From Nitrospinota bacterium (GTDB lineage: Bacteria; UBA8248), in the NCBI GenBank assembly GCA_029937135.1, contig JAPYQX010000171.1, positions 1-6,464 on the forward strand: a DNA stretch of 6,464 bases, given 5' to 3'. The notes under the pieces are model-generated. The model was given only the letters and a program-made list of their open reading frames with translations, had not been told where the DNA came from and ran no database searches. Below, one piece after another: positions 1-5,306 of the stretch. The translations under genes and the position numbers were made by a program. Each line of letters opens with the position of its first letter. Position 1 is the stretch's first letter.

Positions 1-13
1 CGCTAGAGCTGAC

Positions 14-18
14 AGGAG
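14..18 (+). promoter_or_regulatory. Ribosome binding site fixing a GTG start
   Basis: An AGGAG sits 7 bases before a GTG at 26-28. No ATG, GTG or TTG in the same frame lies further upstream within the window, and the frame is still open at base 2, so this site is the main reason for choosing 26 as the start. A start left of the window cannot be excluded. TAG at 4-6 and TGA at 10-12, both in one other frame, could be the end of an upstream gene. Confidence 0.6.
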
Positions 19-25
19 ACGCGCC

Positions 26-1618
26 GTGCCGGAAGGCGACAAGCGAAAACGCTTCGTGACCCACGCGGGCCTGCCCATCAAGGCCCTCTACGGGCTCGGC
101 GACGTTTCCCCGGCCGCCGGGGAGGAGGAGCCCGGCAAGTATCCCTTCACCCGGGGGATTCATCCCGAGATGTACCGCCGCCGCCTCTGGACGATGCGTC
201 AGTACTCGGGCTTCGGCACCGCCGGGGAGACGAACCAGCGCTACCGATTTTTACTCAATCAGGGCGGCGCCGGCCTCTCGGTGGCCCTCGACCTTCCCAC
301 CCAGATCGGGATCGACAGCGACGACGAGCGAGCCGCGGGCGAGGTCGGAAAAGTGGGCGTCGCCATCGACACCCTCGCCGACATGGAAACCCTGTTCGAG
401 GGAATCCCCCTCGGCGAAATCAGCACCTCATTCACCGTCAATTCGACGGCGGCGATCCTCTATGCGATGTACATCGCCGTCGCGCGAAAACAAAACGTTC
501 CCCCCGGAGATATTACGGGAACCATCCAGAACGACATCCTCAAGGAGTACGTCTCCCGGGGGACCTGGATTTATCCGCCCGAGCCCTCCCTGCGCCTCAT
601 CGTGGACACCATCGAATACGGCGCCGCCCACACCCCCCGCTTCAACACCATCAGCGCCGCGGGCGCCCATTTCCGTGACGCCGGGGCCACCGCCGTCCAG
701 GAGGGAGGCTTCACCCTCGCCGACGCCATCGTCTACGCCGAGCGGTGCGCCGCGCGCGGGATGAACGTGGACACCTTCGCCCCGCGGTTCAGTTTTTATT
801 TTTACACCCACTCCGATTTCTTCGAGGAAATCGCCAAGTACCGCGCCATGCGCCGTCTCTGGGCGCGAATCATGCACGAGCGCTTCGGGGCGAAGGACCC
901 AAGGAGCCTGAAATTCCGCTTCGGCGTCGTATGCGGGGGAAGCACCCTGACCGCCGCCGACCCCGAGAACAATATCGTGCGCGTGGCCTTCCAGGCCCTC
1001 TCCTCCGTCCTCGGCGGGGTGCAGACCATGTTCACATGCGCCTACGACGAGGCCTTGGCCCTTCCGACCGAGGAGAGCGCCCTTCTCGCCCTGCGCACCC
1101 AGCAAATCATCGCCGAGGAGACCGGCGTCGCCGGCACGGCGGACCCCTTCGGCGGCTCCTATTTTCTCGAAAACCTCACCGATGAAATGGAGGCCGCCAT
1201 GGAGTCGCTCATCGGCGCCGTCGAGGCCGAGGGCGGGATGGTCTCCTGCATCGAGCGCGGCCTGATCCAACGGTGGATATCCGAGAGCGCCTACAAAACG
1301 CAGAAAGAAATCGACTCGGGCGAGCGGGTCGTGATCGGGGTGAACAAACACGCCGGCGAGGCGGCGGAGAGCCAGGCGATCTTCTCGGTTTCCCCTCACC
1401 TCGCCGAACAACAGTTAGAGCGCCTCAAAAAAATAAAGGCGGGCCGCGACCCGGCCCGGGTCGAGGCCGCCCTCGCCCGCCTAGGAGAAGCGGCCCGGGG
1501 GACGGCGAACCTCATGGAACCCATCGGCGAGGCTGTTGACTCCTACGCCACCGTCGGCGAGATATCGAATGTCCTCAGGGGCGTTTTCGGCGAGTTTCAG
1601 GAGCCGGCGGGGTTTTGA
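26..1618 (+). CDS. Methylmalonyl-CoA mutase family, large (catalytic) subunit, divergent
   Basis: 530 residues covering the acyl-CoA mutase catalytic (TIM-barrel) domain, which performs radical carbon-skeleton rearrangements of acyl-CoA esters using adenosylcobalamin. Family landmarks are PFTRG (40-44), LWTMRQYSGFGTA (54-66), TIQNDILKEY (166-175), YPPEPS (183-188), FAPRFSF (251-257) and DPFGGSY (373-379). By alignment from memory to Propionibacterium mutase, Tyr89, Gln197, Arg207, His244, Arg283, Ser285, Gln361 and Glu370 are kept as Y60, Q168, R178, H215, R254, S256, Q333 and E342. The Tyr/Arg pair points to a carboxylated substrate such as methylmalonyl-CoA rather than isobutyryl-CoA. Several normally conserved pocket residues differ (Tyr75 to H46, Thr77 to E48, Tyr243 to A214, His328 to G300, Gln330 to V302, Asn366 to C338). 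The C-terminus ends at the usual domain boundary with no DxHxxG cobalamin domain, so a separate small subunit is expected. The family is secure; the substrate is not. Confidence 0.93.
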   Translation: MPEGDKRKRFVTHAGLPIKALYGLGDVSPAAGEEEPGKYPFTRGIHPEMYRRRLWTMRQYSGFGTAGETNQRYRFLLNQGGAGLSVALDLPTQIGIDSDDERAAGEVGKVGVAIDTLADMETLFEGIPLGEISTSFTVNSTAAILYAMYIAVARKQNVPPGDITGTIQNDILKEYVSRGTWIYPPEPSLRLIVDTIEYGAAHTPRFNTISAAGAHFRDAGATAVQEGGFTLADAIVYAERCAARGMNVDTFAPRFSFYFYTHSDFFEEIAKYRAMRRLWARIMHERFGAKDPRSLKFRFGVVCGGSTLTAADPENNIVRVAFQALSSVLGGVQTMFTCAYDEALALPTEESALLALRTQQIIAEETGVAGTADPFGGSYFLENLTDEMEAAMESLIGAVEAEGGMVSCIERGLIQRWISESAYKTQKEIDSGERVVIGVNKHAGEAAESQAIFSVSPHLAEQQLERLKKIKAGRDPARVEAALARLGEAARGTANLMEPIGEAVDSYATVGEISNVLRGVFGEFQEPAGF

Positions 1619-1634
1619 TCGGCCTCTCTTCCCC

Positions 1635-1663
1635 TTGCCCGGCTCCGCCGGATCGGGAATAAT
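1635..1663 (+). promoter_or_regulatory. Candidate sigma-70-type promoter upstream of the AOR gene
   Basis: TTGCCC (1635-1640) and AATAAT (1658-1663) are separated by 17 bases and match the -35 and -10 consensus at 4/6 and 5/6 positions. A CCGGC-TCC-GCCGG dyad (1639-1651) starts at the end of the -35 box and extends into the spacer, where it could be an operator or chance in GC-rich DNA. If real, the AOR gene has its own promoter in addition to read-through from the mutase gene. Prediction from sequence only. Confidence 0.35.
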
Positions 1664-1774
1664 CGGCGGGTAAATTTCAGGAACGATCTCCGGCGGCACG
1701 CCAGCGGTCCGACAACCCTGGTGCCCCGGATTTCCGCTTTTTCCCACCAATAATATCTGGAGGTAATCTCACTC

Positions 1775-3643
1775 ATGTGGACGGACGCCAAGAACGGAAA
1801 CAACGCGCCGACCGGCTATAAATACCGGAGCGCCTCAATCGATCTCACGGCCGGAAAAATCACGATCGAAGAGAAGGCATGCGCCGACCTCGAGGATTTC
1901 CTCGGCGGCATCGGGCGGCTCTTCAAGGTCCTCACCGGATACGACGTGTCGGACCCCTACGACCCCGCCGCGCCGCTCGTCATGGAACTTGGCTGTTTTT
2001 CGGGCTCCAACCTGATGACCGGCCTCCGCACCTTTTTTGGCGGCTACAGCCCGCTCAAGGGCACTCGCGCGGGCGCGCCCTCGGCGATGTGGTCGGCCGG
2101 CTCGGGCAAGTTTGGCGCGAAAACCGCTTTCGCCGGCATCGACGAGATCATCTTCACGGGGCGGAGTGAAAAACCCGTCACCCTCGTGATCAAAAGCGAG
2201 GCCGTGGGCGGGCCCCCCACCCTCGAACTCGTGGACGCCGCCCCGCTCCTCGGAAAAACCGCCCACGACAAGATCATGGACCTTCAGAGCCAGTACGCGG
2301 ACGCCCACTTCGCCGCCATTGGCCCCTCGGGCGAAAATTACAAGACCAACCGCATGGCGGCTATCGCCCTGAGCTCCGAGAACCAGCTCAAGAGCGGGGA
2401 CAACAAGCCGCGCTTTTGTGGCCGGGGCGGCTTCGGCGGCGTGATGGGGAGCAAGAACCTCATCGCCATCGTCTCCCAGGCGCCCGACGATAAAACCCGG
2501 GTGAGCGAGGTAGTGAAGGAGGCCAACAAGGTCATCTCCAAGGGCGCGGGCTCTAAAAACTACCGCGACGCCCACAAAACGGACGGCGGCGGCGGCACCT
2601 GGCGCAACATCGCGGGCCTTCATCCCATCGGCTGCCTGCCCGAGAATAACTTCGAGACCCCCGGAAACGACGACGCCATACCCCTTTTCCGGGGCTCCTA
2701 CGAGGATGGCTACGTCATCAAGGACGAGCCCTGCTTCAAGTGCGGCATCGCCTGCCACAAGAACATCTACGACCGGCCCGAGGGCGAGACCGCCGAGGGG
2801 CGAAAGGCCAAGCGGGGCCGCTTCCGCGCGAAATTCGACTATGAACCACTCGATCTCATGGCGGCCAACTGCGGCGTCTACGATCAGGAACAAGCCCTCG
2901 AACTCGTCGAGCTGGCCGATCTCTACTGCTACGACGCCATCAGCCTCGGCGCCACCATCAGCTACGCGATGGACTGGAACCGCCGCAACCCGGACAAACA
3001 AATTCTCGACGGCATGGCCTTTGGCGACTTCGACAAGATGGTGAAATTCATCAAGGAAACCGCCGCCGGGAACTGCAACCAGCTCGGCCAGGGCTCGATG
3101 CGCCTCGCCCTTGAGATGGGCGACCTCTCCTTCGCCATGCAGGGCAAGGGCCTCGAATACCCGGCCTACCTCCCCGACACGAACCCCGGCTACCCCTGGG
3201 CGCTCGCGGGAGGGCACATGAGCATGAGGACCTTCCTGCTCCTCATCCTCGACGGCCAGAAAACCGACATCGACTACTGGGAGAATGCCGTCCTGACCGG
3301 CATCTACTACACGCGCGACGACCTCATCGGCACCTGCAAGTTCGCCGGCGTGCCCAACGGCAACATCATCGACAGCATCAACGACATGTTCGGCCTCTCG
3401 ATCACCGAGGAGGAGATGAACACCGCCATCCGGCGGGCCTACCTCCGGGGCCGGCTGCTCGAGAAAAAGGTGGGCTACACCGATGAGGAATACGACGTGC
3501 CGGGCCGGGTCTACGAGCGGGTGAACGAGAATATTAAAATGCCCGCCTTCATCACCCGCGAGTTCATGGACGAACTCAAGGGGCGGGTCGAAAAGGGCTG
3601 GGACGAACTCACCCAAAAAGAGGGGCTTTCACTCCCCGCGTAG
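1775..3643 (+). CDS. Aldehyde ferredoxin oxidoreductase family protein (W/Mo-bispterin)
   Basis: 622 residues, normal length for the AOR family, whose members oxidise aldehydes to acids (or reduce acids) with a tungsten or molybdenum bis-pyranopterin cofactor, a [4Fe-4S] cluster and ferredoxin. The N-terminal beta domain contains SIDLTAGKITIEE (21-33) and AGIDEIIFTGRSEKPV (120-135). The pterin-binding motif RGGFGGVMGSKNL spans 217-229. The cluster ligands are C320, C323 and C327 (CxxCxxxC) plus C521 in DLIGTC. E357 (DYE) and H481 (AGGH) fit the conserved acid and histidine of the archaeal enzymes. There is no signal peptide, so it is probably cytoplasmic. The ATG at 1775 has GGAGGT 10 bases upstream. 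It follows the mutase by 156 bases on the same strand, with the strong hairpin at 3685-3718 downstream. A basic stretch at 343-353, between the cluster cysteines and E357, is unusual to my knowledge. Family secure, substrate unknown; it does not look like the benzoyl-CoA reductase subunit BamB. Confidence 0.93.
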   Translation: MWTDAKNGNNAPTGYKYRSASIDLTAGKITIEEKACADLEDFLGGIGRLFKVLTGYDVSDPYDPAAPLVMELGCFSGSNLMTGLRTFFGGYSPLKGTRAGAPSAMWSAGSGKFGAKTAFAGIDEIIFTGRSEKPVTLVIKSEAVGGPPTLELVDAAPLLGKTAHDKIMDLQSQYADAHFAAIGPSGENYKTNRMAAIALSSENQLKSGDNKPRFCGRGGFGGVMGSKNLIAIVSQAPDDKTRVSEVVKEANKVISKGAGSKNYRDAHKTDGGGGTWRNIAGLHPIGCLPENNFETPGNDDAIPLFRGSYEDGYVIKDEPCFKCGIACHKNIYDRPEGETAEGRKAKRGRFRAKFDYEPLDLMAANCGVYDQEQALELVELADLYCYDAISLGATISYAMDWNRRNPDKQILDGMAFGDFDKMVKFIKETAAGNCNQLGQGSMRLALEMGDLSFAMQGKGLEYPAYLPDTNPGYPWALAGGHMSMRTFLLLILDGQKTDIDYWENAVLTGIYYTRDDLIGTCKFAGVPNGNIIDSINDMFGLSITEEEMNTAIRRAYLRGRLLEKKVGYTDEEYDVPGRVYERVNENIKMPAFITREFMDELKGRVEKGWDELTQKEGLSLPA

Positions 3644-3684
3644 TTTTTTTTCAGTCAAGCAGATTTATCAGACAAGCACAACAA

Positions 3685-3727
3685 AACGCCCCGCCGCGAT
3701 CTCCCGCGGCGGGGCGTTGTTAGTTCG
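3685..3727. terminator. Strong hairpin, probably a bidirectional intrinsic terminator
   Basis: AACGCCCCGCCGCG (3685-3698) and its exact reverse complement (3705-3718) form a 14-bp perfect stem with a 6-base loop. Read on the plus strand it is followed by a weak T-rich tail (TTGTTAGTT). Read on the minus strand the tail is better (GTTTTGTTGT). It starts 42 bases after the AOR stop and lies between convergent genes, so it can stop transcription from both sides, although it is about 270 bases beyond the queE stop. Confidence 0.75.
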
Positions 3728-3752
3728 GCGAGGCGAGGACTCCCCTCCCTCA

Positions 3753-3774
3753 GCTGGCGGCTTCCGCCCTCAGC
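3753..3774. other. Small hairpin in the convergent gap
   Basis: GGCGG (3756-3760) pairs with CCGCC (3764-3768) around a CTT loop. GCT/AGC (3753-3755 with 3772-3774) extends the stem across a 3-base bulge. It is not followed by a T run. Function unknown, and chance pairing is possible in DNA this GC-rich. Confidence 0.3.
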
Positions 3775-3790
3775 GGCGCGCTCCCGCGTT

Positions 3791-3828
3791 GTTCTGATGG
3801 TGCGCCCCGCAGGGGCAAGCGCCGGAAC
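3791..3828. other. Imperfect long hairpin in the convergent gap
   Basis: Three nested pairing blocks are visible: GTTC/GAAC (3791-3794 with 3825-3828), GGTGC/GCGCC including one G-T pair (3799-3803 with 3819-3823), and GCCCC/GGGGC (3804-3808 with 3812-3816, loop GCA). The 14 pairs are interrupted by a 4-base internal bulge on the left and small bulges on the right. Such interrupted nesting is more RNA-like than a simple terminator, but no known RNA family is recognised. Confidence 0.35.
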
Positions 3829-3859
3829 TGAGATCAACTACCCCGCCCCGCCGGTGGAT

Positions 3860-3905
3860 GCTCGTTCGCGCGGCGAAACTCGAGATCAGCCGCGAGCGCC
3901 TTTTT
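3860..3905 (+). terminator. Terminator-like hairpin followed by T5
   Basis: GCTCG (3860-3864) pairs with CGAGC (3893-3897), and CGGC (3871-3874) with GCCG (3889-3892), giving 9 pairs with a 6-base bulge. An alternative inner hairpin is TTCGC-GCG-GCGAA (3865-3877). The stem is followed after GCC by TTTTT (3901-3905), an intrinsic-terminator layout on the plus strand. It may be a second terminator for the AOR transcript or the 3' end of an unrecognised small RNA. Confidence 0.35.
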
Positions 3906-3986
3906 GACCCGCAGGCCAGACAAACCCCCAATTGACTTTTGGCCTTGATACGGGCGGTTGAATCTGTGGATAAAAAATGACCACAC

Positions 3987-4727
3987 TCACACTGCCCGCT
4001 TATCCCCCCACAAGATCACGTGCAGGCGCGGGGTGAACCTGAAGCCGCGCTCAAGGGCGGCCTCGGCGAGGGGAAGGAGGCGGGGCTCCATGTGCTCAAA
4101 CTTCTTTCCACCGGGGGAGATGATGATTCGCTCGGAGGGAAATTCGGCGAGACCGTAGTGATCGAGGAGGGCGTCCACCTCGGCCATCTCGTCCGGCTTG
4201 TGGAGGACGAACTTGAGGTAGGGCTCCTTCGCCCGCCAGAGCCAGCCGAGGGAGGTGGGCTGTTTATCCGGGGCGATGGCGGCGGAGGCGAGCTTGGGCG
4301 AGACGTTCCACTGATCCACCGCTTCGAGCAGCGGGGAGGAGGGCTCGATGTAGCCCGAGGTCTCGACCTCGACGCGCAGGCCCGCCGCCTTGAGGTGAGC
4401 GACCAGCGGGGCGCAAACAGGGTTTTCGAGCGGCTCGCCCCCGGTCACGATGACCTGGTTGCCGGGGCGACCGGCGCAAAATTCCAGAATATCGGCCGCC
4501 GAGAGTTCCAGGACCGGCGGGCCCTCCCAGCTGTATTTTGTGTCGCACCAGGCGCAACCCACCGTGCAGCCCATCAGGCGAACGAAGACCGAGGGGCGGC
4601 CCAGCGTCGCCCCCTCCCCCTGGAGGGAGTAAAAGAGCTCGTCCGCCAGCGGCACGCGCAGGGCGACGGCCGAGGCGGACGCCGCCGGCGAGGCCGGCTC
4701 TGGGTGAATTGCGGGCGCTTCGGACAT
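3987..4727 (-). CDS. queE: 7-carboxy-7-deazaguanine synthase QueE (radical SAM)
   Basis: QueE converts 6-carboxy-5,6,7,8-tetrahydropterin to 7-carboxy-7-deazaguanine, the ring-contraction step on the way to preQ0, queuosine and other 7-deazapurines. It is cytoplasmic and uses SAM, Mg2+ and a [4Fe-4S] cluster. The 246-residue protein shows the family signature FYSLQGEG (32-39), VFVRLMGC (47-54), the radical SAM cluster motif C54-x3-C58-x2-C61 followed by DTKY, TGGEP (95-99), VETSG (121-125), NVSPKLA (141-147) and the C-terminal ILWGDKR (238-244). The first ~20 residues are a Pro/Ala-rich extension not needed for the fold. The ATG at 4727 has GGAG 6 bases upstream, supporting this start. It lies 48 bases downstream of the DUF350 gene on the same strand and probably shares its transcript. 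Other queuosine genes (queC, queD, queF) are not in the window. No preQ1 riboswitch is evident upstream. Confidence 0.95.
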   Translation of the reverse strand: MSEAPAIHPEPASPAASASAVALRVPLADELFYSLQGEGATLGRPSVFVRLMGCTVGCAWCDTKYSWEGPPVLELSAADILEFCAGRPGNQVIVTGGEPLENPVCAPLVAHLKAAGLRVEVETSGYIEPSSPLLEAVDQWNVSPKLASAAIAPDKQPTSLGWLWRAKEPYLKFVLHKPDEMAEVDALLDHYGLAEFPSERIIISPGGKKFEHMEPRLLPLAEAALERGFRFTPRLHVILWGDKRAV

Positions 4728-4775
4728 CGAAGGCTCCCGGAGGCCCTGCGGGCGGCTACCCGGAGGGCGGCTGCC

Positions 4776-5066
4776 CTAGCTGATGGCGGCGGCAACGATG
4801 ATGGCGATGCCGATGAAAATCGCGCCGACGACGATTCCCACCGCGCGGTTCTGATCCTTGGAGAGGGCGTCGTTCACCGAAAAGGGTGTGACCCACTCGA
4901 AAATCTTGTAGCCCACCATCAGGAGAATAATGCCAACCAAGCCATAGACGACCGACAGCACGAGATTCCCCGCCGGGCCGATTTTCTGCGCCTCCTGGGC
5001 GAAGGCCTGCGCCGGAGGCAACAGGGCGGCCGTGAGCGCAAGCAGCGAGAGCCTGAATTTAATCAT
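4776..5066 (-). CDS. DUF350 family membrane protein
   Basis: A 96-residue protein with an N-terminal hydrophobic signal-like segment (about 5-23, possible cleavage after AFA) and two further membrane spans (about 34-53 and 75-95). Between and within them are the DUF350 hallmarks: LVGIILLMVGYKIFEWVTPF (43-62), then VNDALSKDQNRAVGIVVGAI (64-83). Family members are small inner-membrane proteins of unknown function, often carrying two copies of this unit; this one has a single copy. The same frame extends to an ATG at 5207, but the extra 47 residues are Pro/Gly/Arg-rich and would start upstream of the predicted promoter, so ATG 5066 is preferred. A GGGAGG lies 11 bases before this ATG and 8 before a GTG codon at 5069, so the start is ambiguous by one residue. 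It is probably co-transcribed with queE. Confidence 0.85.
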   Translation of the reverse strand: MIKFRLSLLALTAALLPPAQAFAQEAQKIGPAGNLVLSVVYGLVGIILLMVGYKIFEWVTPFSVNDALSKDQNRAVGIVVGAIFIGIAIIVAAAIS

Positions 5067-5091
5067 CACCAAAATTTCCTCCCGGGGGCGG

Positions 5092-5129
5092 CCGGAGCAT
5101 CGAGCGGCGGAGCGCCGCGCGGCTTCCGG
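5092..5129 (-). promoter_or_regulatory. Structured 5' leader of the DUF350-queE transcript
   Basis: CCGGAGC (5092-5098) pairs with GC-T-TCCGG (5122-5129) with one bulged base, enclosing a second stem GCGGCG/CGCCGC (5104-5109 with 5113-5118, loop GAG). The structure would occupy most of the leader between the predicted transcription start (about 5127) and the Shine-Dalgarno. It could affect mRNA stability or translation. It does not match any riboswitch class I know. Confidence 0.3.
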
Positions 5130-5133
5130 AGAG

Positions 5134-5162
5134 ACCATAGCAGGAGGGGGCAACCCCGCCAA
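5134..5162 (-). promoter_or_regulatory. Candidate promoter for DUF350-queE
   Basis: On the minus strand, TTGGCG (complement of 5157-5162) and TATGGT (complement of 5134-5139) are 17 bases apart, each matching 4/6 of the sigma-70 consensus. A TG one base before the -10 box makes it an extended -10 type. The predicted start near 5127 leaves a leader of about 60 bases before the ATG at 5066. Confidence 0.4.
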
Positions 5163-5237
5163 GGGAGCGCCGGGCCCCGGCGGGTGAGCTCCGGCGAGGA
5201 CGCCCAAGTGGGTTTCTCGCCACCGATCCCGCTAACA

Positions 5238-5246
5238 TGGTATAGA
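5238..5246 (+). promoter_or_regulatory. Candidate extended -10 promoter for the legB operon
   Basis: TGGTATAGA is an extended -10 element (TGn plus TATAGA, 4/6 to TATAAT), about 60 bases before the dehydratase start and in the only A/T-richer spot of the divergent region. No good -35 box at the right spacing is visible, which extended -10 promoters can tolerate. It is divergent to the predicted DUF350 promoter about 75 bases away. Confidence 0.35.
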
Positions 5247-5269
5247 TTGGTTCGGGATTCTCCGCGAAG

Positions 5270-5295
5270 GGCCCGGCGGGCGGGGCCGATTTTTT
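5270..5295 (+). terminator. Terminator-like element in the legB leader (possible attenuator)
   Basis: GGCCC (5270-5274) pairs with GGGCC (5283-5287) around an 8-base loop. GA and then T6 (5290-5295) follow directly, ending one base before the GAGG Shine-Dalgarno at 5296-5299. The layout is that of a short intrinsic terminator between promoter and gene. A 5-bp stem is short, so it may only slow or partly stop RNA polymerase, or be chance. Confidence 0.3.
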
Positions 5296-5306
5296 GAGGA
5301 TTTTCG

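Larger units (their letters stand above)
3644..3986. other. 343-base gap between convergent genes, rich in hairpins
   Basis: This stretch separates the plus-strand AOR gene from the 3' end of queE on the minus strand. I find no convincing gene in it: short open frames are arginine/proline-rich and run through the hairpins. From left to right it holds a T8 run directly after the AOR stop (3644-3651), a strong 14-bp hairpin, three weaker hairpins and an A/T-richer patch (about 3930-3980). GAGATCA occurs twice (3830-3836 and 3882-3888), as does CCCTCAGC (3747-3754 and 3767-3774). I do not recognise a tRNA or known riboswitch. Confidence 0.6.

Noticed and set aside
428..1411. A 327-codon minus-strand open frame antisense to the mutase
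   Set aside because: Same composition artefact: Gly/Val/Asp-rich, no domain, fully inside a convincing mutase gene.
1835..3616. A 593-codon open frame on the minus strand, antisense to the AOR gene
   Set aside because: Its protein is Val/Gly/Ala/His/Asp-rich without recognisable motifs, while the plus strand encodes a clear AOR with all ligands. Long antisense frames arise from the GC-biased third codon position.
3622..3651. GGGG/CCCC hairpin at the AOR stop codon followed by T8 as a terminator
   Set aside because: Only 4 bp with an 8-base loop, and six bases separate the stem from the T run; the 14-bp hairpin at 3685-3718 is far stronger. The T8 may still assist termination.
3655..3837. 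A 60-codon minus-strand open frame in the convergent gap
   Set aside because: It translates through the 14-bp terminator hairpin, is Arg-rich and has no evident Shine-Dalgarno or motif.
3977..4036. A 19-codon plus-strand mini-ORF after the A/T-rich patch
   Set aside because: No Shine-Dalgarno, overlaps the queE 3' end antisense, and nothing supports translation.
4728..5066. preQ1 riboswitch controlling queE
   Set aside because: queE lies behind DUF350 in the same transcript. Neither the 48-base gap nor the DUF350 leader shows the short A-rich tail and small pseudoknot-type hairpin expected of a preQ1 riboswitch.
5067..5207. 47-residue N-terminal extension of the DUF350 protein (ATG at 5207)
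   Set aside because: The extension is low-complexity Pro/Gly/Arg-rich, would place a signal-like segment internally, and begins upstream of the predicted promoter; the ATG at 5066 has a good upstream Shine-Dalgarno.
4020..5297. A 425-codon plus-strand open frame across queE, DUF350 and the divergent promoter region
   Set aside because: It is antisense to two recognisable genes and runs through the intergenic region with Arg/Gly-rich sequence; no family motif.
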